Part shown: positions 7,805 to 15,977 of the stretch, piece by piece
Numbering within the stretch: the stretch's first letter is position 1
How the letters are laid out: each line of letters starts with the position of its first letter
Assembly (NCBI GenBank): GCA_002455375.1
Contig: DKKR01000025.1
Location: 1,006-17,223 of the forward strand
Reading direction: 5' to 3'
Source of the DNA: Bacteroidetes bacterium UBA6661
GTDB lineage: Bacteria; Bacteroidota; Bacteroidia; AKYH767-A; OLB10
Length of the DNA: 16,218 bases
Position numbers and translations under genes: made by a program
Notes under the pieces: model-generated
The model's input: only the letters and a program-made list of their open reading frames with translations
Told to the model about the DNA's origin: nothing
Database searches by the model: none

Positions 7805-7847
7805 CACCTCAAAAGTAAAGTTTCATTTTTAAAATAACACAAGTGTA

Positions 7848-7880
7848 TAAAAAACGAAAGGGAACTCCGTTGAGTTCCCT
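7848..7880 (-). terminator. Rho-independent terminator or attenuator
   Basis: A perfect 9-bp stem (AGGGAACTC, 7859-7867, with 7872-7880) and a 4-nt loop. On the minus strand it is followed by TTTCGTTTTTT. It lies upstream of, and in the same direction as, the small secreted-protein gene. Confidence 0.65.
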
Positions 7881-7941
7881 GTTCGTAACCTAAAACTAAC
7901 CCTATGAAAAAAATATTTTGTGTTTCTCGTTTCTAAATTAC
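7848..7941 (-). ncRNA. Predicted small RNA or attenuated leader of the kdsB operon
   Basis: Between the promoter at 7946-7975 and a terminator at 7859-7880 lies about 60 nt with no open frame of note on this strand. The transcript would be about 90-95 nt and would contain the related stretches TAGGGTTAG and TTTTAGGTTA just before the terminator. It may be a free small RNA, or the 5' leader of the gene starting at 7804 with the terminator acting as an attenuator. I cannot tie it to a named RNA family. Boundaries are approximate. Confidence 0.4.
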
Positions 7942-7945
7942 AGTG

Positions 7946-7975
7946 CTAAAGTACAACATTTATATTAAAAAACAA
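7946..7975 (-). promoter_or_regulatory. Bacteroidota-type promoter on the minus strand
   Basis: On the minus strand TTG (7975-7973) is followed after exactly 19 bp by TACTTTAG (7953-7946). The Bacteroidota consensus is TTG-N19-TAnnTTTG; only one base of the -7 box differs. The predicted start of transcription is close to 7941. Confidence 0.55.
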
Positions 7976-7981
7976 TGAATT

Positions 7982-8250
7982 CAATTATTTTTTCACCTTT
8001 TGAAAGGTTTTGACTAAAATTGACTGTTTCTATGTTAACTAAGCACATATAAGTATAACCACAAATTGCTAAAATTGTTTTAACCAGAACCAATTTTTTT
8101 TATTTTCTTCTCTTATAAGGCTCAAGACATTAAAAATCAACAGCTAAATTATGATGAACAGCAATGAAAATGAGTTTGATTGATTTAACAAATCATTAAG
8201 AAATAAAAATAACTGCTAATTGTGTACTGTAAGAAAATGGAATAAAAAGT
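7982..8250. other. AT-rich intergenic stretch with no recognised feature
   Basis: The rest of the 7805-8250 gap. It has no open frame of interest, no clear hairpin with a T tract and no complete promoter on either strand. It separates two minus-strand transcription units. Confidence 0.5.
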
Positions 8251-8595
8251 TTAATTGTCATCATCGAAATGAAAGTGATGCATAAAACGATGAATTACAG
8301 GTGCAAGAAAAACAGCAATAACAGTTAAAAATGCCACACCACTGTACAAAGCGTAAATGGTTGCAAAAATTTTAGCATAGTCGTTTGTAAGTGCGTGAAT
8401 AGGTCCCATACCTGTTAGAATCATTGCAGCATCAAGTAATGAATCTATCCATGAAAGACCTTCAAGATAGTGGTAGCCAATCATTCCCATAACCAATGAA
8501 AACAACAGTATCAGACATGACCAAAAGAAGTTTTTTAAAAGTCTGTTTCGGAATTTCCTGAACGGAAGAATGGGCTGTGAAAAATTTTCGTACAT
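8251..8595 (-). CDS. Small two-helix membrane protein with pore-loop-like segment
   Basis: A 114-residue protein if started at the ATG at 8595. The frame stays open to 8712, but that extra part is unlike the rest and overlaps the upstream region of the divergent gene at 8724. The layout is a basic N-terminus (residues 13-21), helix 1 (about 22-41), an amphipathic stretch SWIDSLLDAAMILTGMGPI (48-66), helix 2 (about 75-100) and a His/Asp-rich tail ending in HHFHFDDDN. From memory, similar small unannotated proteins are widespread in Proteobacteria and Bacteroidota. The helix, re-entrant segment, helix plan with TGMGP is reminiscent of two-helix potassium channels (TVGYG), but the filter is not canonical. 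Function is unknown. Confidence 0.7.
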   Translation of the reverse strand: MYENFSQPILPFRKFRNRLLKNFFWSCLILLFSLVMGMIGYHYLEGLSWIDSLLDAAMILTGMGPIHALTNDYAKIFATIYALYSGVAFLTVIAVFLAPVIHRFMHHFHFDDDN

Positions 8596-8723
8596 AGTTT
8601 TTGTTTCACTCGAGGGAGTAAAAATAGTTATTCCCATGAGCAGAAAGATTAATTTCAGGTGTAAGGTTTTGTCAGTTATGTTCTCAACCCGGAGAATGAA
8701 AAATCGTATCATTATTAATTCGG

Positions 8724-10775
8724 ATGAGAAGTTTTTTATTATTCCTTATTGGTTTTGTTTGGACTTGCTGCTGTACGGCACAAAACAACTTATCGGGTAT
8801 GCCTGAGCAGGATTGTTTTGGAGCTATTCCTATTTGTCAGACAACTTATTCTACTACGGCATCATATACGGGATCGGGAAATATTCCCAATGAAATCAAT
8901 ACTGCCTATTCCTGTCTTTCATCTGGCGAAAAAAATGATGTCTGGTATTTGTTCAGAACACATTCTGCTGGAACAATCAGTTTTACTATCACTCCTGTAA
9001 ATACTGCTGATGATTATGACTGGGCAGTGTTTAACATCACACAAAAATCTTGCAGCAACATTTACAACGATTCTTCAATGGAAGTAAGTTGTAACTATGA
9101 TGCCAATATAGGATGTAATGGTGTTACAGGGGCTAATGGAAATTTTGGTCCTTGTGGTCAGACAGAAAATGTCATTACGGTTCTTGCAAATGAATCATAT
9201 CTCATCAACATAAGCAACTACTCCTCATCACAAAGCGGCTACACTATTGACTTCTCCGCATCAACAGCATTAATTTTTGATGTTACACCACCACATGTGG
9301 TTAACGATACATTGGCTTGTACGCAAACATCTTTAAGAGTAAAATTTAATGAGCCTGTGCTTTGCAATACCATTACCACATCCGGTAACGATATGATTCT
9401 TGTTGACGACAGTGGAAATTTACAATTCCCTGTAAGTATAACTTTTGTGGGTTGCGATTCTGCACATCCTTACATTACGGAAGCCGAGTTATTTTTTGCT
9501 CAGCCTTTTGCCGGAAGCAACAACTATTATCTGCTTGCCGCAAATGGCAGTGATGGCAATACCATTTCCGACTTATGTGGCAACTTTGTGAAAGTTAGTG
9601 ATACAATTGGAAAGTTTTACAGTTATAATAACATGACTGTTGATTTAGGAAGCGATTTGTGGACATGCAGCTATGATACATTACCTGTTTTGTATTCGGC
9701 TTCAACACCCGCAGCAAATTACAACTGGTACTACAATAATATTCTGTTGAATCAACACCTTTCTTATTTGCAACCAACAGATACCGGACAATATATTTTA
9801 CAGGCATACTTAGGAGCAATTTGTCAAGCAACAGACACCATTGTTATAAACCGAAAATCCACAGTAACAGTAAGTCTGGGTAATGATATCAATATTTGCA
9901 AAGAGTCTTCTTTCCCGGAAATAAGTTGTACTGCCAACAGTTCGCACTTGATGTGGTATTTAAATAATATACCTTCTTTATCCGATACCAGTATTTTTAT
10001 ACCAACCGACACCGGTAATGTTGTTGTGCAGGCATGGTCAGAAGGATATTGTATGGCGTTTGATACACTACATGTTGGTTATTTCAACATGCCTTTATCA
10101 CTATTGCCCGACAGTGTTGCACGATGTGTAAACAGCCGGATAATGTTGTCCAGCGGAATCAATGATGCTGGCACTTTCCTCTGGATATTTAATGACGATA
10201 CACTTCAGAATAATCAATCATGGCTTGATGTTTCAAAAGAAGGATTTTGCAAAATGTTGTTTACAACAACTGATGGTTGTATGGTTTCTGATTCAACGCT
10301 TGTCATCAATAGCATAGAACCTGATGCACCACAATTAAACTGTCCTATACTCACTGCACAAGGTAATAAATTTACTTGGCAGCCATACGAAGGTGCAGTA
10401 TTATTTTATATTAGTACTGATGGAATAAACTACGACAGTTTACCGCACGACATTACCTCATATATTGCAGCATCAGGCATAAATACTGTCTCACTTTATG
10501 TTTTTGACGGTAGTTGTAATTCAAAAGTTGCAGTGACAGAAAATTGTAAACCTCAGATTTCAACTTTATGGGATAAAGACAATGGCTTTGTAGTTTCCGG
10601 GATGAGCAATCCAATAATTTTAACTGTTTATGATGCACAAGGCCGTGAAGTTTATACTACAAAAGATTATCGCAACAACTGGTCAGGTCAAGGTCTTGAA
10701 AATGGTATTTATTTCTTTGCGCTCAAATCGGCAAAAGCAGTTTATTTCTACGGAAAATTTTTAATGGTGCGATAA
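8724..10775 (+). CDS. Large modular secreted protein with T9SS-type C-terminal domain
   Basis: A 683-residue protein with a signal peptide (hydrophobic residues 4-15, cleavage near CTAQ). Residues of about 28-180 are a beta-sandwich common in Bacteroidota surface proteins (DCFGAIPIC, then EKNDVWYLF and DYDWAVFNI, with several Cys pairs). Next comes an Ig-like domain of the SbsA type (TPPHVVNDTLACTQTSLRVKF), then two or three Ig/PKD-like modules (YNWYYNNILLNQHLSYLQPTD, LMWYLNN and FLWIFND, each with PTDTG-like turns). The end (LTVYDAQGREVY, NNWSGQGLENGIYFF) resembles the T9SS type B (gliding-motility-associated) tail more than type A. It is probably an adhesin-like surface protein, but no enzymatic motif or specific role is visible. 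It is convergent, with a 9-bp gap, to the DUF4258 gene. Confidence 0.85.
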   Translation: MRSFLLFLIGFVWTCCCTAQNNLSGMPEQDCFGAIPICQTTYSTTASYTGSGNIPNEINTAYSCLSSGEKNDVWYLFRTHSAGTISFTITPVNTADDYDWAVFNITQKSCSNIYNDSSMEVSCNYDANIGCNGVTGANGNFGPCGQTENVITVLANESYLINISNYSSSQSGYTIDFSASTALIFDVTPPHVVNDTLACTQTSLRVKFNEPVLCNTITTSGNDMILVDDSGNLQFPVSITFVGCDSAHPYITEAELFFAQPFAGSNNYYLLAANGSDGNTISDLCGNFVKVSDTIGKFYSYNNMTVDLGSDLWTCSYDTLPVLYSASTPAANYNWYYNNILLNQHLSYLQPTDTGQYILQAYLGAICQATDTIVINRKSTVTVSLGNDINICKESSFPEISCTANSSHLMWYLNNIPSLSDTSIFIPTDTGNVVVQAWSEGYCMAFDTLHVGYFNMPLSLLPDSVARCVNSRIMLSSGINDAGTFLWIFNDDTLQNNQSWLDVSKEGFCKMLFTTTDGCMVSDSTLVINSIEPDAPQLNCPILTAQGNKFTWQPYEGAVLFYISTDGINYDSLPHDITSYIAASGINTVSLYVFDGSCNSKVAVTENCKPQISTLWDKDNGFVVSGMSNPIILTVYDAQGREVYTTKDYRNNWSGQGLENGIYFFALKSAKAVYFYGKFLMVR

Positions 10776-10784
10776 GGAGGATAC

Positions 10785-11216
10785 TTATTTGCAATCACAT
10801 TCATGTTCCTTGCCAATGTCAATAGTTGTGACTACGCGTGTATTTGTTTTGCAGGCTGCAAAAACAATGCGCACTTTCTGGCCATCGTTTGTATTCCCTT
10901 CAATGGCATAAGTAGGGCATGGTTTATCGTTCAGATTACTTTTTTTGTAGTTGATGGTTCCGCTTCTTAGTATTTCAGAAACCTCTGCTTCGCTGATTTG
11001 TCGGCATTGCATACGACACTTGGCATGTGCAGTGTATTCCAAAGGCTGATAGCGCCATTCGCTGCGTTTGTTGCGGCCATCATCTTTCCATTGTGGCACA
11101 GCAGGCGTTTCTGTTTTATCATTGGTGGAACGGCAACTTTTTATGCCTTTGATTGTTAATACAGCAAGCACTAACAATATAATGATGGCAATAGAACCTT
11201 TAGAAGATTTAATCAT
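10785..11216 (-). CDS. Membrane-anchored DUF4258 domain protein
   Basis: A 143-residue protein when started at the ATG at 11216; the frame can be extended two codons to a TTG, which is less likely. Residues 8-25 (SIAIIILLVLAVLTIKGI) are one hydrophobic anchor, followed by a Cys and a polar linker. The C-terminal 85 or so residues fit DUF4258: YTAHAKCRMQCRQISEAEVSEI, then a GTINYKKS turn, TYAIEG and KVRIVFAAC. DUF4258 is a small domain related in fold to toxin-type RNases of toxin-antitoxin systems, but many members are not shown to be active. Here there is no antitoxin neighbour and the domain faces outside the cytoplasm, so a TA role is unlikely. Several Cys residues (including CDCK at the end) could form disulphides. 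Confidence 0.75.
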   Translation of the reverse strand: MIKSSKGSIAIIILLVLAVLTIKGIKSCRSTNDKTETPAVPQWKDDGRNKRSEWRYQPLEYTAHAKCRMQCRQISEAEVSEILRSGTINYKKSNLNDKPCPTYAIEGNTNDGQKVRIVFAACKTNTRVVTTIDIGKEHECDCK

Positions 11217-11236
11217 AAACAAGGCATTGAATTGCT

Positions 11237-11244
11237 TAATTTTG
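11237..11244 (+). promoter_or_regulatory. -7 promoter box upstream of the aldehyde dehydrogenase
   Basis: TAATTTTG matches the Bacteroidota -7 consensus TAnnTTTG exactly, 44 bp before the ATG. No TTG is found at the expected -33 distance, so it is a partial promoter match. Confidence 0.4.
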
Positions 11245-11288
11245 CAGGCTAAAATTACATTTCAAAAGCAAATAAAAAACAGTTTTAT

Positions 11289-12845
11289 ATGAAAGAAACA
11301 TTGGTTGAAAAAGATTTTGGCATTGCACAGGTGCTAAAACAATTAGGTATTGCAGAAAACAACAAGGGCGCAGCTACAGGCAGTAAATGGTTGACCACCA
11401 AAGGGAAGGTGATTGATTCCTACTCACCGGTTGATGGTCAGAAGATAGGCAGTGTGCAAACAGCTACTGCTGATGATTATGCTGCCGTAATGCAAACTGC
11501 CGAAGAGGCATTTAAAGTATGGCGATTAATGCCTGCACCTAAGCGTGGAGAAATAGTGCGACAGATTGGTGATGAACTTCGTAAGTACAAAGAGCCTTTA
11601 GGAAAATTGGTTTCTTTTGAAATGGGTAAAAGCCTTCAGGAAGGACTGGGCGAAGTACAGGAAATGATTGATATCTGCGATTTTGCCGTGGGTTTATCAC
11701 GTCAGCTTTATGGACTTACCATGCACAGCGAGCGACCCATGCACCGTATGTACGAACAATGGCATCCCTTGGGTGTGGTAGGTATAATCTCAGCCTTTAA
11801 CTTTCCTGTGGCTGTATGGAGCTGGAACTCCATGCTGGCATGGGTTTGTGGTGATGTGTGTATTTGGAAACCCAGCTCAAAAGTTCCTATGTGTGCCATT
11901 GCCTGCCAGAATATTGTGTCAGAAGTTTTGAAAAGAAACAACATTCCGGAGGGGGTAAGCTGCTTGGTGATAGGTAATGAATCGGGCGACTTAATCAATA
12001 ATGACAAACGCATACCATTAGTTTCTTTTACAGGTTCCACACGCATTGGGCGACATGTTTCTAAAACTGTTGCCGAACGTTTTGGACGTACCATTCTTGA
12101 ACTGGGAGGAAACAATGCAATTATAGTTTCTGAAAATGCAGATTTGAATATGGTTCTTATAGGTTCTGTTTTTGGTGCTGTGGGTACTGCAGGGCAGCGT
12201 TGCACTTCAACACGAAGATTGATTATTCACGAAAGCGTTTACAACAAAACCCTTGATGTGATAAAGAATGCTTATGCACAATTAAAGATTGGCAACCCAT
12301 TAGATGCATCCAACCACGTAGGACCATTGATTGATAAAGGTGCTGTGCAGGATTATTTGAATGCTATTGAAAAAGCAAAAGCCGAAGGCGGAAAAGTTTT
12401 GGTTGAAGGCGGTGTGCTTTCAGGTGAAGGCTATGAGTCGGGATGTTATGTTAAACCTTGTGTGATTGAAGCACAAAACAACTTTAAGATTGTACAGGAA
12501 GAAACCTTTGCGCCCATATTGTATGTGATGAAATACAAAACCATTGAAGAAGCTATTGCCATGCAGAATGATGTGCCGCAAGGGTTGTCGTCTTCCATAT
12601 TCACCGGCAATATGAGAGAGATGGAGTTGTTCTTGTCAGCTGCCGGCTCTGATTGTGGCATTGCCAATGTCAATATCGGAACTTCTGGAGCAGAAATAGG
12701 AGGAGCATTTGGTGGTGAAAAAGAAACCGGTGGAGGAAGAGAGTCAGGCTCCGATGCCTGGAAAGCCTATATGCGCAGACAGACCAACACCATCAACTTT
12801 GGTACCAGCCTGCCATTGGCACAAGGTATCCGTTTTGATGTTTAA
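11289..12845 (+). CDS. Aldehyde dehydrogenase, ALDH7 type (aminoadipate-semialdehyde / piperideine-6-carboxylate dehydrogenase)
   Basis: A 518-residue NAD(P)-dependent cytosolic enzyme. The active-site set is complete: Asn171 in AFNFPVAVW, Lys194 in IWKPSS, the nucleotide-loop motif FTGSTRIG (247-254), general-base Glu271 in ELGGNN and catalytic Cys305 in GQRCTS. The C-terminal segment GGEKETGGGRESGSDAWKAYM is typical of the ALDH7/antiquitin group, which oxidises alpha-aminoadipate semialdehyde to aminoadipate in lysine breakdown and also clears other aldehydes. No other lysine-degradation gene is in the window, so the substrate is inferred from family likeness only. It precedes the cysteine desulfurase gene by 12 bp, suggesting one transcript. 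Confidence 0.93.
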   Translation: MKETLVEKDFGIAQVLKQLGIAENNKGAATGSKWLTTKGKVIDSYSPVDGQKIGSVQTATADDYAAVMQTAEEAFKVWRLMPAPKRGEIVRQIGDELRKYKEPLGKLVSFEMGKSLQEGLGEVQEMIDICDFAVGLSRQLYGLTMHSERPMHRMYEQWHPLGVVGIISAFNFPVAVWSWNSMLAWVCGDVCIWKPSSKVPMCAIACQNIVSEVLKRNNIPEGVSCLVIGNESGDLINNDKRIPLVSFTGSTRIGRHVSKTVAERFGRTILELGGNNAIIVSENADLNMVLIGSVFGAVGTAGQRCTSTRRLIIHESVYNKTLDVIKNAYAQLKIGNPLDASNHVGPLIDKGAVQDYLNAIEKAKAEGGKVLVEGGVLSGEGYESGCYVKPCVIEAQNNFKIVQEETFAPILYVMKYKTIEEAIAMQNDVPQGLSSSIFTGNMREMELFLSAAGSDCGIANVNIGTSGAEIGGAFGGEKETGGGRESGSDAWKAYMRRQTNTINFGTSLPLAQGIRFDV

Positions 12846-12857
12846 CATAATGGTGTG

Positions 12858-14126
12858 ATGAGTAGCTTGACAAAAACCGCAACAGTTACCTTTGATGCAG
12901 AGAGCATCAGAAAAGATTTTCCTGTGCTGTCGCAAAGTGTTTATGGTAAACCTTTGGTATATCTGGATAATGCGGCAACTTCGCAAAAGCCTCAACCGGT
13001 GATTGATGCCCTGGTCAAGTATTATTCTCAGTACAATGCCAACATACACCGCGGGGTGCATTATCTGTCGCAAGCGGCATCGCAGGCCTATGATAATGTA
13101 CGGATAAAAGTTAAAGATTTTATCAATGCTGCAAGTGAAGAAGAGGTGGTTTTTACCTCAGGCACTACCGATGCCATTAACCTGGTTGCTGCCACATGGG
13201 GTCGTCAACAAATAAGCGAAGGTGACGAAATTATTATTTCTGCAATGGAGCACCACAGCAACATTGTTCCGTGGCAGATGCTTTGCTTGGATAAAAAGGC
13301 AGTACTCAAGGTCATTCCCATGAACGATGACGGAGAGTTAGTGATGCCTGAATTTGAAAAGTTGCTTTCCGGCAAAACAAAAATTGTAGCAGTGGTTCAT
13401 ACCTCCAACTCATTAGGTACGGTCAATCCTGTTGCAGCCATTGTTCATGCCGTTCGCCAGCACGAGAAGAAAACCGGGAAAACAGTTCCTGTACTGATAG
13501 ATGCTGCACAGGCTGTGGTGCACGAGCCGGTAGATGTACAAAAGCTGGATTGTGATTTTCTTTGTTTTTCTGCACATAAAATGCTGGGACCAACAGGTGT
13601 AGGAGTGCTTTATGGTAAAACAAATTTACTGAACAGCATGCCGCCCTATCGCGGTGGTGGCGACATGATTAAAAGTGTGAGTTTTGAGAAAACAACCTAC
13701 AACGATATTCCTTTTCGTTTTGAAGCCGGCACACCCAATATTGCAGATGTTATTGCATTTGGTGCTGCCATAGATTACCTGAATAACTTAGACCGCATTG
13801 GCGCAGTAAACCATGAAATTATGCTTGCAGAAAAGGCTGCAAATGCGCTTTCCGAAATGGATGGCGTGCAGCTTATTGGCACAGCCCATCAAAAAACCAG
13901 TGTGGTTTCTTTTATCATCGAAGGCGTTAACGCTATGGATGCAGGCATGTATTTAGATACATTGGGTATTGCAGTACGCACCGGGCACCATTGTACAGAG
14001 CCTGTGATGCAGCGTTTTCATATTCCCGGTACTATACGCGCTTCCTTTTTATTTTACAACACCCTTGCCGAGACGGAAACATTGGTGCAGGGAGTGAAAA
14101 AGGCAGTTGATAAGTTGAGAAGATAG
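12858..14126 (+). CDS. sufS: Cysteine desulfurase, SufS type
   Basis: A 422-residue PLP enzyme that takes sulfur from cysteine, as a persulfide, for iron-sulfur cluster assembly. The ATG at 12858 is chosen over the GTG one codon earlier. Visible are YLDNAATSQKP (residues 35-45), HRGVHYLS (64-71), EHHSNIVPWQ (131-140), the cofactor Asp/Gln in LIDAAQ (Asp215, Gln218), the PLP-binding Lys241 in SAHKMLGPTG, the active-site Cys379 in RTGHHCTEP and the substrate-binding Arg394 in GTIRAS. The RTGHHC loop marks it as group II (SufS/CsdA) rather than IscS/NifS. Other suf genes are not adjacent; the gene sits 12 bp behind the aldehyde dehydrogenase. Confidence 0.93.
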   Translation: MSSLTKTATVTFDAESIRKDFPVLSQSVYGKPLVYLDNAATSQKPQPVIDALVKYYSQYNANIHRGVHYLSQAASQAYDNVRIKVKDFINAASEEEVVFTSGTTDAINLVAATWGRQQISEGDEIIISAMEHHSNIVPWQMLCLDKKAVLKVIPMNDDGELVMPEFEKLLSGKTKIVAVVHTSNSLGTVNPVAAIVHAVRQHEKKTGKTVPVLIDAAQAVVHEPVDVQKLDCDFLCFSAHKMLGPTGVGVLYGKTNLLNSMPPYRGGGDMIKSVSFEKTTYNDIPFRFEAGTPNIADVIAFGAAIDYLNNLDRIGAVNHEIMLAEKAANALSEMDGVQLIGTAHQKTSVVSFIIEGVNAMDAGMYLDTLGIAVRTGHHCTEPVMQRFHIPGTIRASFLFYNTLAETETLVQGVKKAVDKLRR

Positions 14127-14479
14127 TAGATTCTTAAGTTTAACAAATCTCGCCTGAAAGGCATAATTGTGTGAGTGGGACTAGCATGCAAGTTATATCG
14201 TAGGTATAAGCCACGCCACAAACGCACCTTCTGATATTTTTTAGTACGCATCTTATGTACATACCAGCACTTGTCTGCCATCAACATGCAGCCGTGTAAG
14301 CACACTTTTGTAGCGGTTTTTCAAAAAGTATTTTTATTGTTATTATTTCCATCAAGGGAAAAAGTAAAAAGAAAAACATCTTCGTTTATTACCCACAAGC
14401 TTTAGCTTCAGAAAAGGACAAGAGGGAGTAAACTTCTAGTAAAAAGAAATTTCTGAAAAATTTGATAATTTGAATTGAA
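14127..14479. other. Non-coding stretch of accessory character
   Basis: Downstream of sufS there is no supported gene. The part up to about 14310 is more mixed in composition than the AT-rich part after it. It carries an 83-codon open frame on the minus strand (14054-14305) that runs into the end of sufS and looks like chance or a worn repeat. No clear terminator for sufS was found. Confidence 0.3.
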
Positions 14480-14509
14480 TTGTTTTACTTTTACAATTCT
14501 GTAAATTAA
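14480..14509 (+). promoter_or_regulatory. Weak Bacteroidota-type promoter
   Basis: TTG (14480-14482) is followed after exactly 19 bp by TAAATTAA (14502-14509), a -7 box with two differences from TAnnTTTG. It lies 11 bp before an ATG at 14521 and may once have driven the gene whose tail remains at 14631-14777. It could now drive the T9SS gene at 14783. Confidence 0.35.
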
Positions 14510-14630
14510 ACTAAACTACCATGATTACAACAGAAACACTTGCACGTTTCGCGCGCTTTAAGCGTAGGCTGCGCTTTTCTACATACACAGCCGCCTTCGC
14601 CATACCACATCGTTTACGTTTTGCAAATGT

Positions 14631-14777
14631 GAATTAGAAGTAAACGGCACCATAACCACCAAACAACTCATCATAGCCAACGAAAACCAAAAGCAAGATG
14701 TAACAGCCATGCTCAACGAACTAAAAAATGAAATAGCCAAACTAAAAGAACAGTTAAATCAAATAACAAAAAATTAA
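14631..14777 (+). pseudogene. C-terminal remnant of a secreted or tail-fibre-like coiled-coil protein
   Basis: This frame reads ELEVNGTITTKQLIIANENQ and then a heptad-like coil (VTAMLNELKNEIAKLKEQL), ending 5 bp before the next ATG. Such 'VNGTI..K.L' plus coiled-coil ends close many long Bacteroidota proteins of the tail-fibre/S74-like type. Going upstream, the frame reaches a TAG at 14565. In another frame, the promoter-proximal ATG at 14521 opens a 38-codon reading frame rich in Arg (ARFARFKRRLRF) that ends at 14637. The simplest reading is a gene that has lost its middle, leaving promoter and tail. The upstream 110 bp do not look like the same protein. Confidence 0.4.
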
Positions 14778-14782
14778 AGGTG

Positions 14783-15715
14783 ATGAAAAAACTTATACTT
14801 CTTATGTTAACTTTTGCTTGCAGCTTATGCAATGCACAAATTAATTTAGTGCCTAACCCAAGTTTTGAAGATACCATAGCGTGCCCTCATAATGCAAATC
14901 AATTAGGTAATGCTTCCGGATGGTACGTGAGCAGAGAAAGCCCTAATTATTTTAATGAATGTGCTTTCATAACAGATGGTTCTTCTGTGCCGTATAATAT
15001 GGCTGGTTATCAATATGCACATAGTGGAACAGCATATTGCGGGTTTGCTGCTTATTCTCGTGTTGGTGCAAATTATAGAGAATATTTTACCTGTCAGTTA
15101 ATTCATCCATTAATTACAGGCACTAAATACAAGGTTTCCTATTATCTTTCATTAGCAAATTCATTTGTTAATTTATCTTGTAATAAAATAGGACTGTTAT
15201 TCAGCACCATTAATTATAATTTGAGTAATCCTGCACCTGTTGGCAATTATTCTCAGTTTTGTACTGATTCAATAATTACAGATACTCTTAATTGGGTTCA
15301 TATTGAAAGTAGTTTTATTGCCGATTCCGATTATGTCTATATTACCGTGGGCAATTTTTTTGATGACACGAATACGGACACAATTTACATACCTCCTGTA
15401 TCATATGCTTATTATTATATTGATGACATAGCAGTAATGGAAGATACTACAACTAATGTAAATGATGAAAGTGTTAATTTCTCAAAGATTAATTTCACAA
15501 ATCCTGTAAAGGAACGATTGAAAATAGTTGCCGATGAATTTTATTTTAAAGATGTTTCTGTTATTAGTATTACAGGGCAACCCATGAATAGAATGAGTAA
15601 CTTAAATACTAATCTTATAGAATTGAATCTTGGTAATTTAAAATCAGGGATATATTATTTAAAATTAAAAACTCACAATAACAACATATATTATTATAAA
15701 TTTATTAAACTTTAA
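14783..15715 (+). CDS. Secreted protein with T9SS type A sorting domain
   Basis: A 310-residue protein from the ATG at 14783 (a GTG precedes it by one codon). The signal peptide ends near CNAQ. Residues of about 19-215 begin INLVPNPSFED and continue with SPNYFNEC, GYQYAHSGTAYCGF, YREYFTCQLIHPL and KYKVSYYLSLANS. This matches a carbohydrate-binding-like beta-sandwich family that is common at the start of Bacteroidota surface proteins and is sometimes fused to OmpA or sorting domains. The last 75 residues (INFTNPVKERLKIV, VISITGQPM, LKSGIYYLKL, YYYKFIKL) are a T9SS type A tail. The ligand is unknown. It follows a decayed gene tail by 5 bp and precedes a truncated gene by 4 bp, so it is the only intact member of this small cluster. 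Confidence 0.83.
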   Translation: MKKLILLMLTFACSLCNAQINLVPNPSFEDTIACPHNANQLGNASGWYVSRESPNYFNECAFITDGSSVPYNMAGYQYAHSGTAYCGFAAYSRVGANYREYFTCQLIHPLITGTKYKVSYYLSLANSFVNLSCNKIGLLFSTINYNLSNPAPVGNYSQFCTDSIITDTLNWVHIESSFIADSDYVYITVGNFFDDTNTDTIYIPPVSYAYYYIDDIAVMEDTTTNVNDESVNFSKINFTNPVKERLKIVADEFYFKDVSVISITGQPMNRMSNLNTNLIELNLGNLKSGIYYLKLKTHNNNIYYYKFIKL

Positions 15716-15719
15716 AAAG

Positions 15720-15977
15720 ATGAAAAGTAAAATTTTAACAGCATTAATATGCTTTTGGGTTTTATTAAGCAATAAAACCTTTGCACAAGTATCAACGGGT
15801 TCTAATACCTTCTTATCTCCAACGGATTTTGTCGGTTGGAACACCACACCGGGAAGCCCCGATTTAAACATCAAACACGAACTTGACCAGCCCATTCACT
15901 TTTACACCAATGCCGGAGCAGGCAACAAGCCGAGCTTTCCATTTTTGAGTACATTGAAACTTTTTACAACACCGTAA
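15720..15977 (+). pseudogene. N-terminal stub of a secreted structural protein, cut by an IS3-family remnant
   Basis: The first 68 or so of 85 codons read as a signal peptide (ending near TFAQ) and the start of a long Bacteroidota protein family (STGSNTFLSPTDFVGWNT, then LDQPIHFYTNAGAGN) that normally continues for hundreds of residues, often to a tail-fibre-like C-terminus. After GAGN, at about base 15927, the frame runs out of frame through insertion-sequence DNA and stops at 15977. The product would be a short secreted peptide with no expected function. It begins 4 bp after the T9SS gene and was probably part of that operon. Confidence 0.7.

Noticed and set aside
7904..7936. Ten-codon plus-strand frame (MKKIFCVSRF) after CTAACCCT, resembling a leader peptide
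   Set aside because: No promoter on the plus strand precedes it, and a minus-strand promoter and terminator explain the same bases better.
8596..8712. N-terminal extension of the small membrane protein to an ATG at 8712
   Set aside because: The added 39 residues include an extra hydrophobic piece unlike the rest and overlap the upstream region of the divergent gene at 8724; the ATG at 8595 gives a compact two-helix protein.
10785..11216. DUF4258 gene as half of a toxin-antitoxin pair
   Set aside because: No antitoxin-like neighbour, and a membrane anchor would place the domain outside the cytoplasm.
11708..12205. 165-codon minus-strand open frame
   Set aside because: Shadow of the aldehyde dehydrogenase gene, whose active-site motifs are all in the plus frame.
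14054..14305. 83-codon minus-strand open frame downstream of sufS
   Set aside because: It overlaps the sufS 3' end, has no signal, domain or promoter that I can see, and may be chance or a worn repeat.
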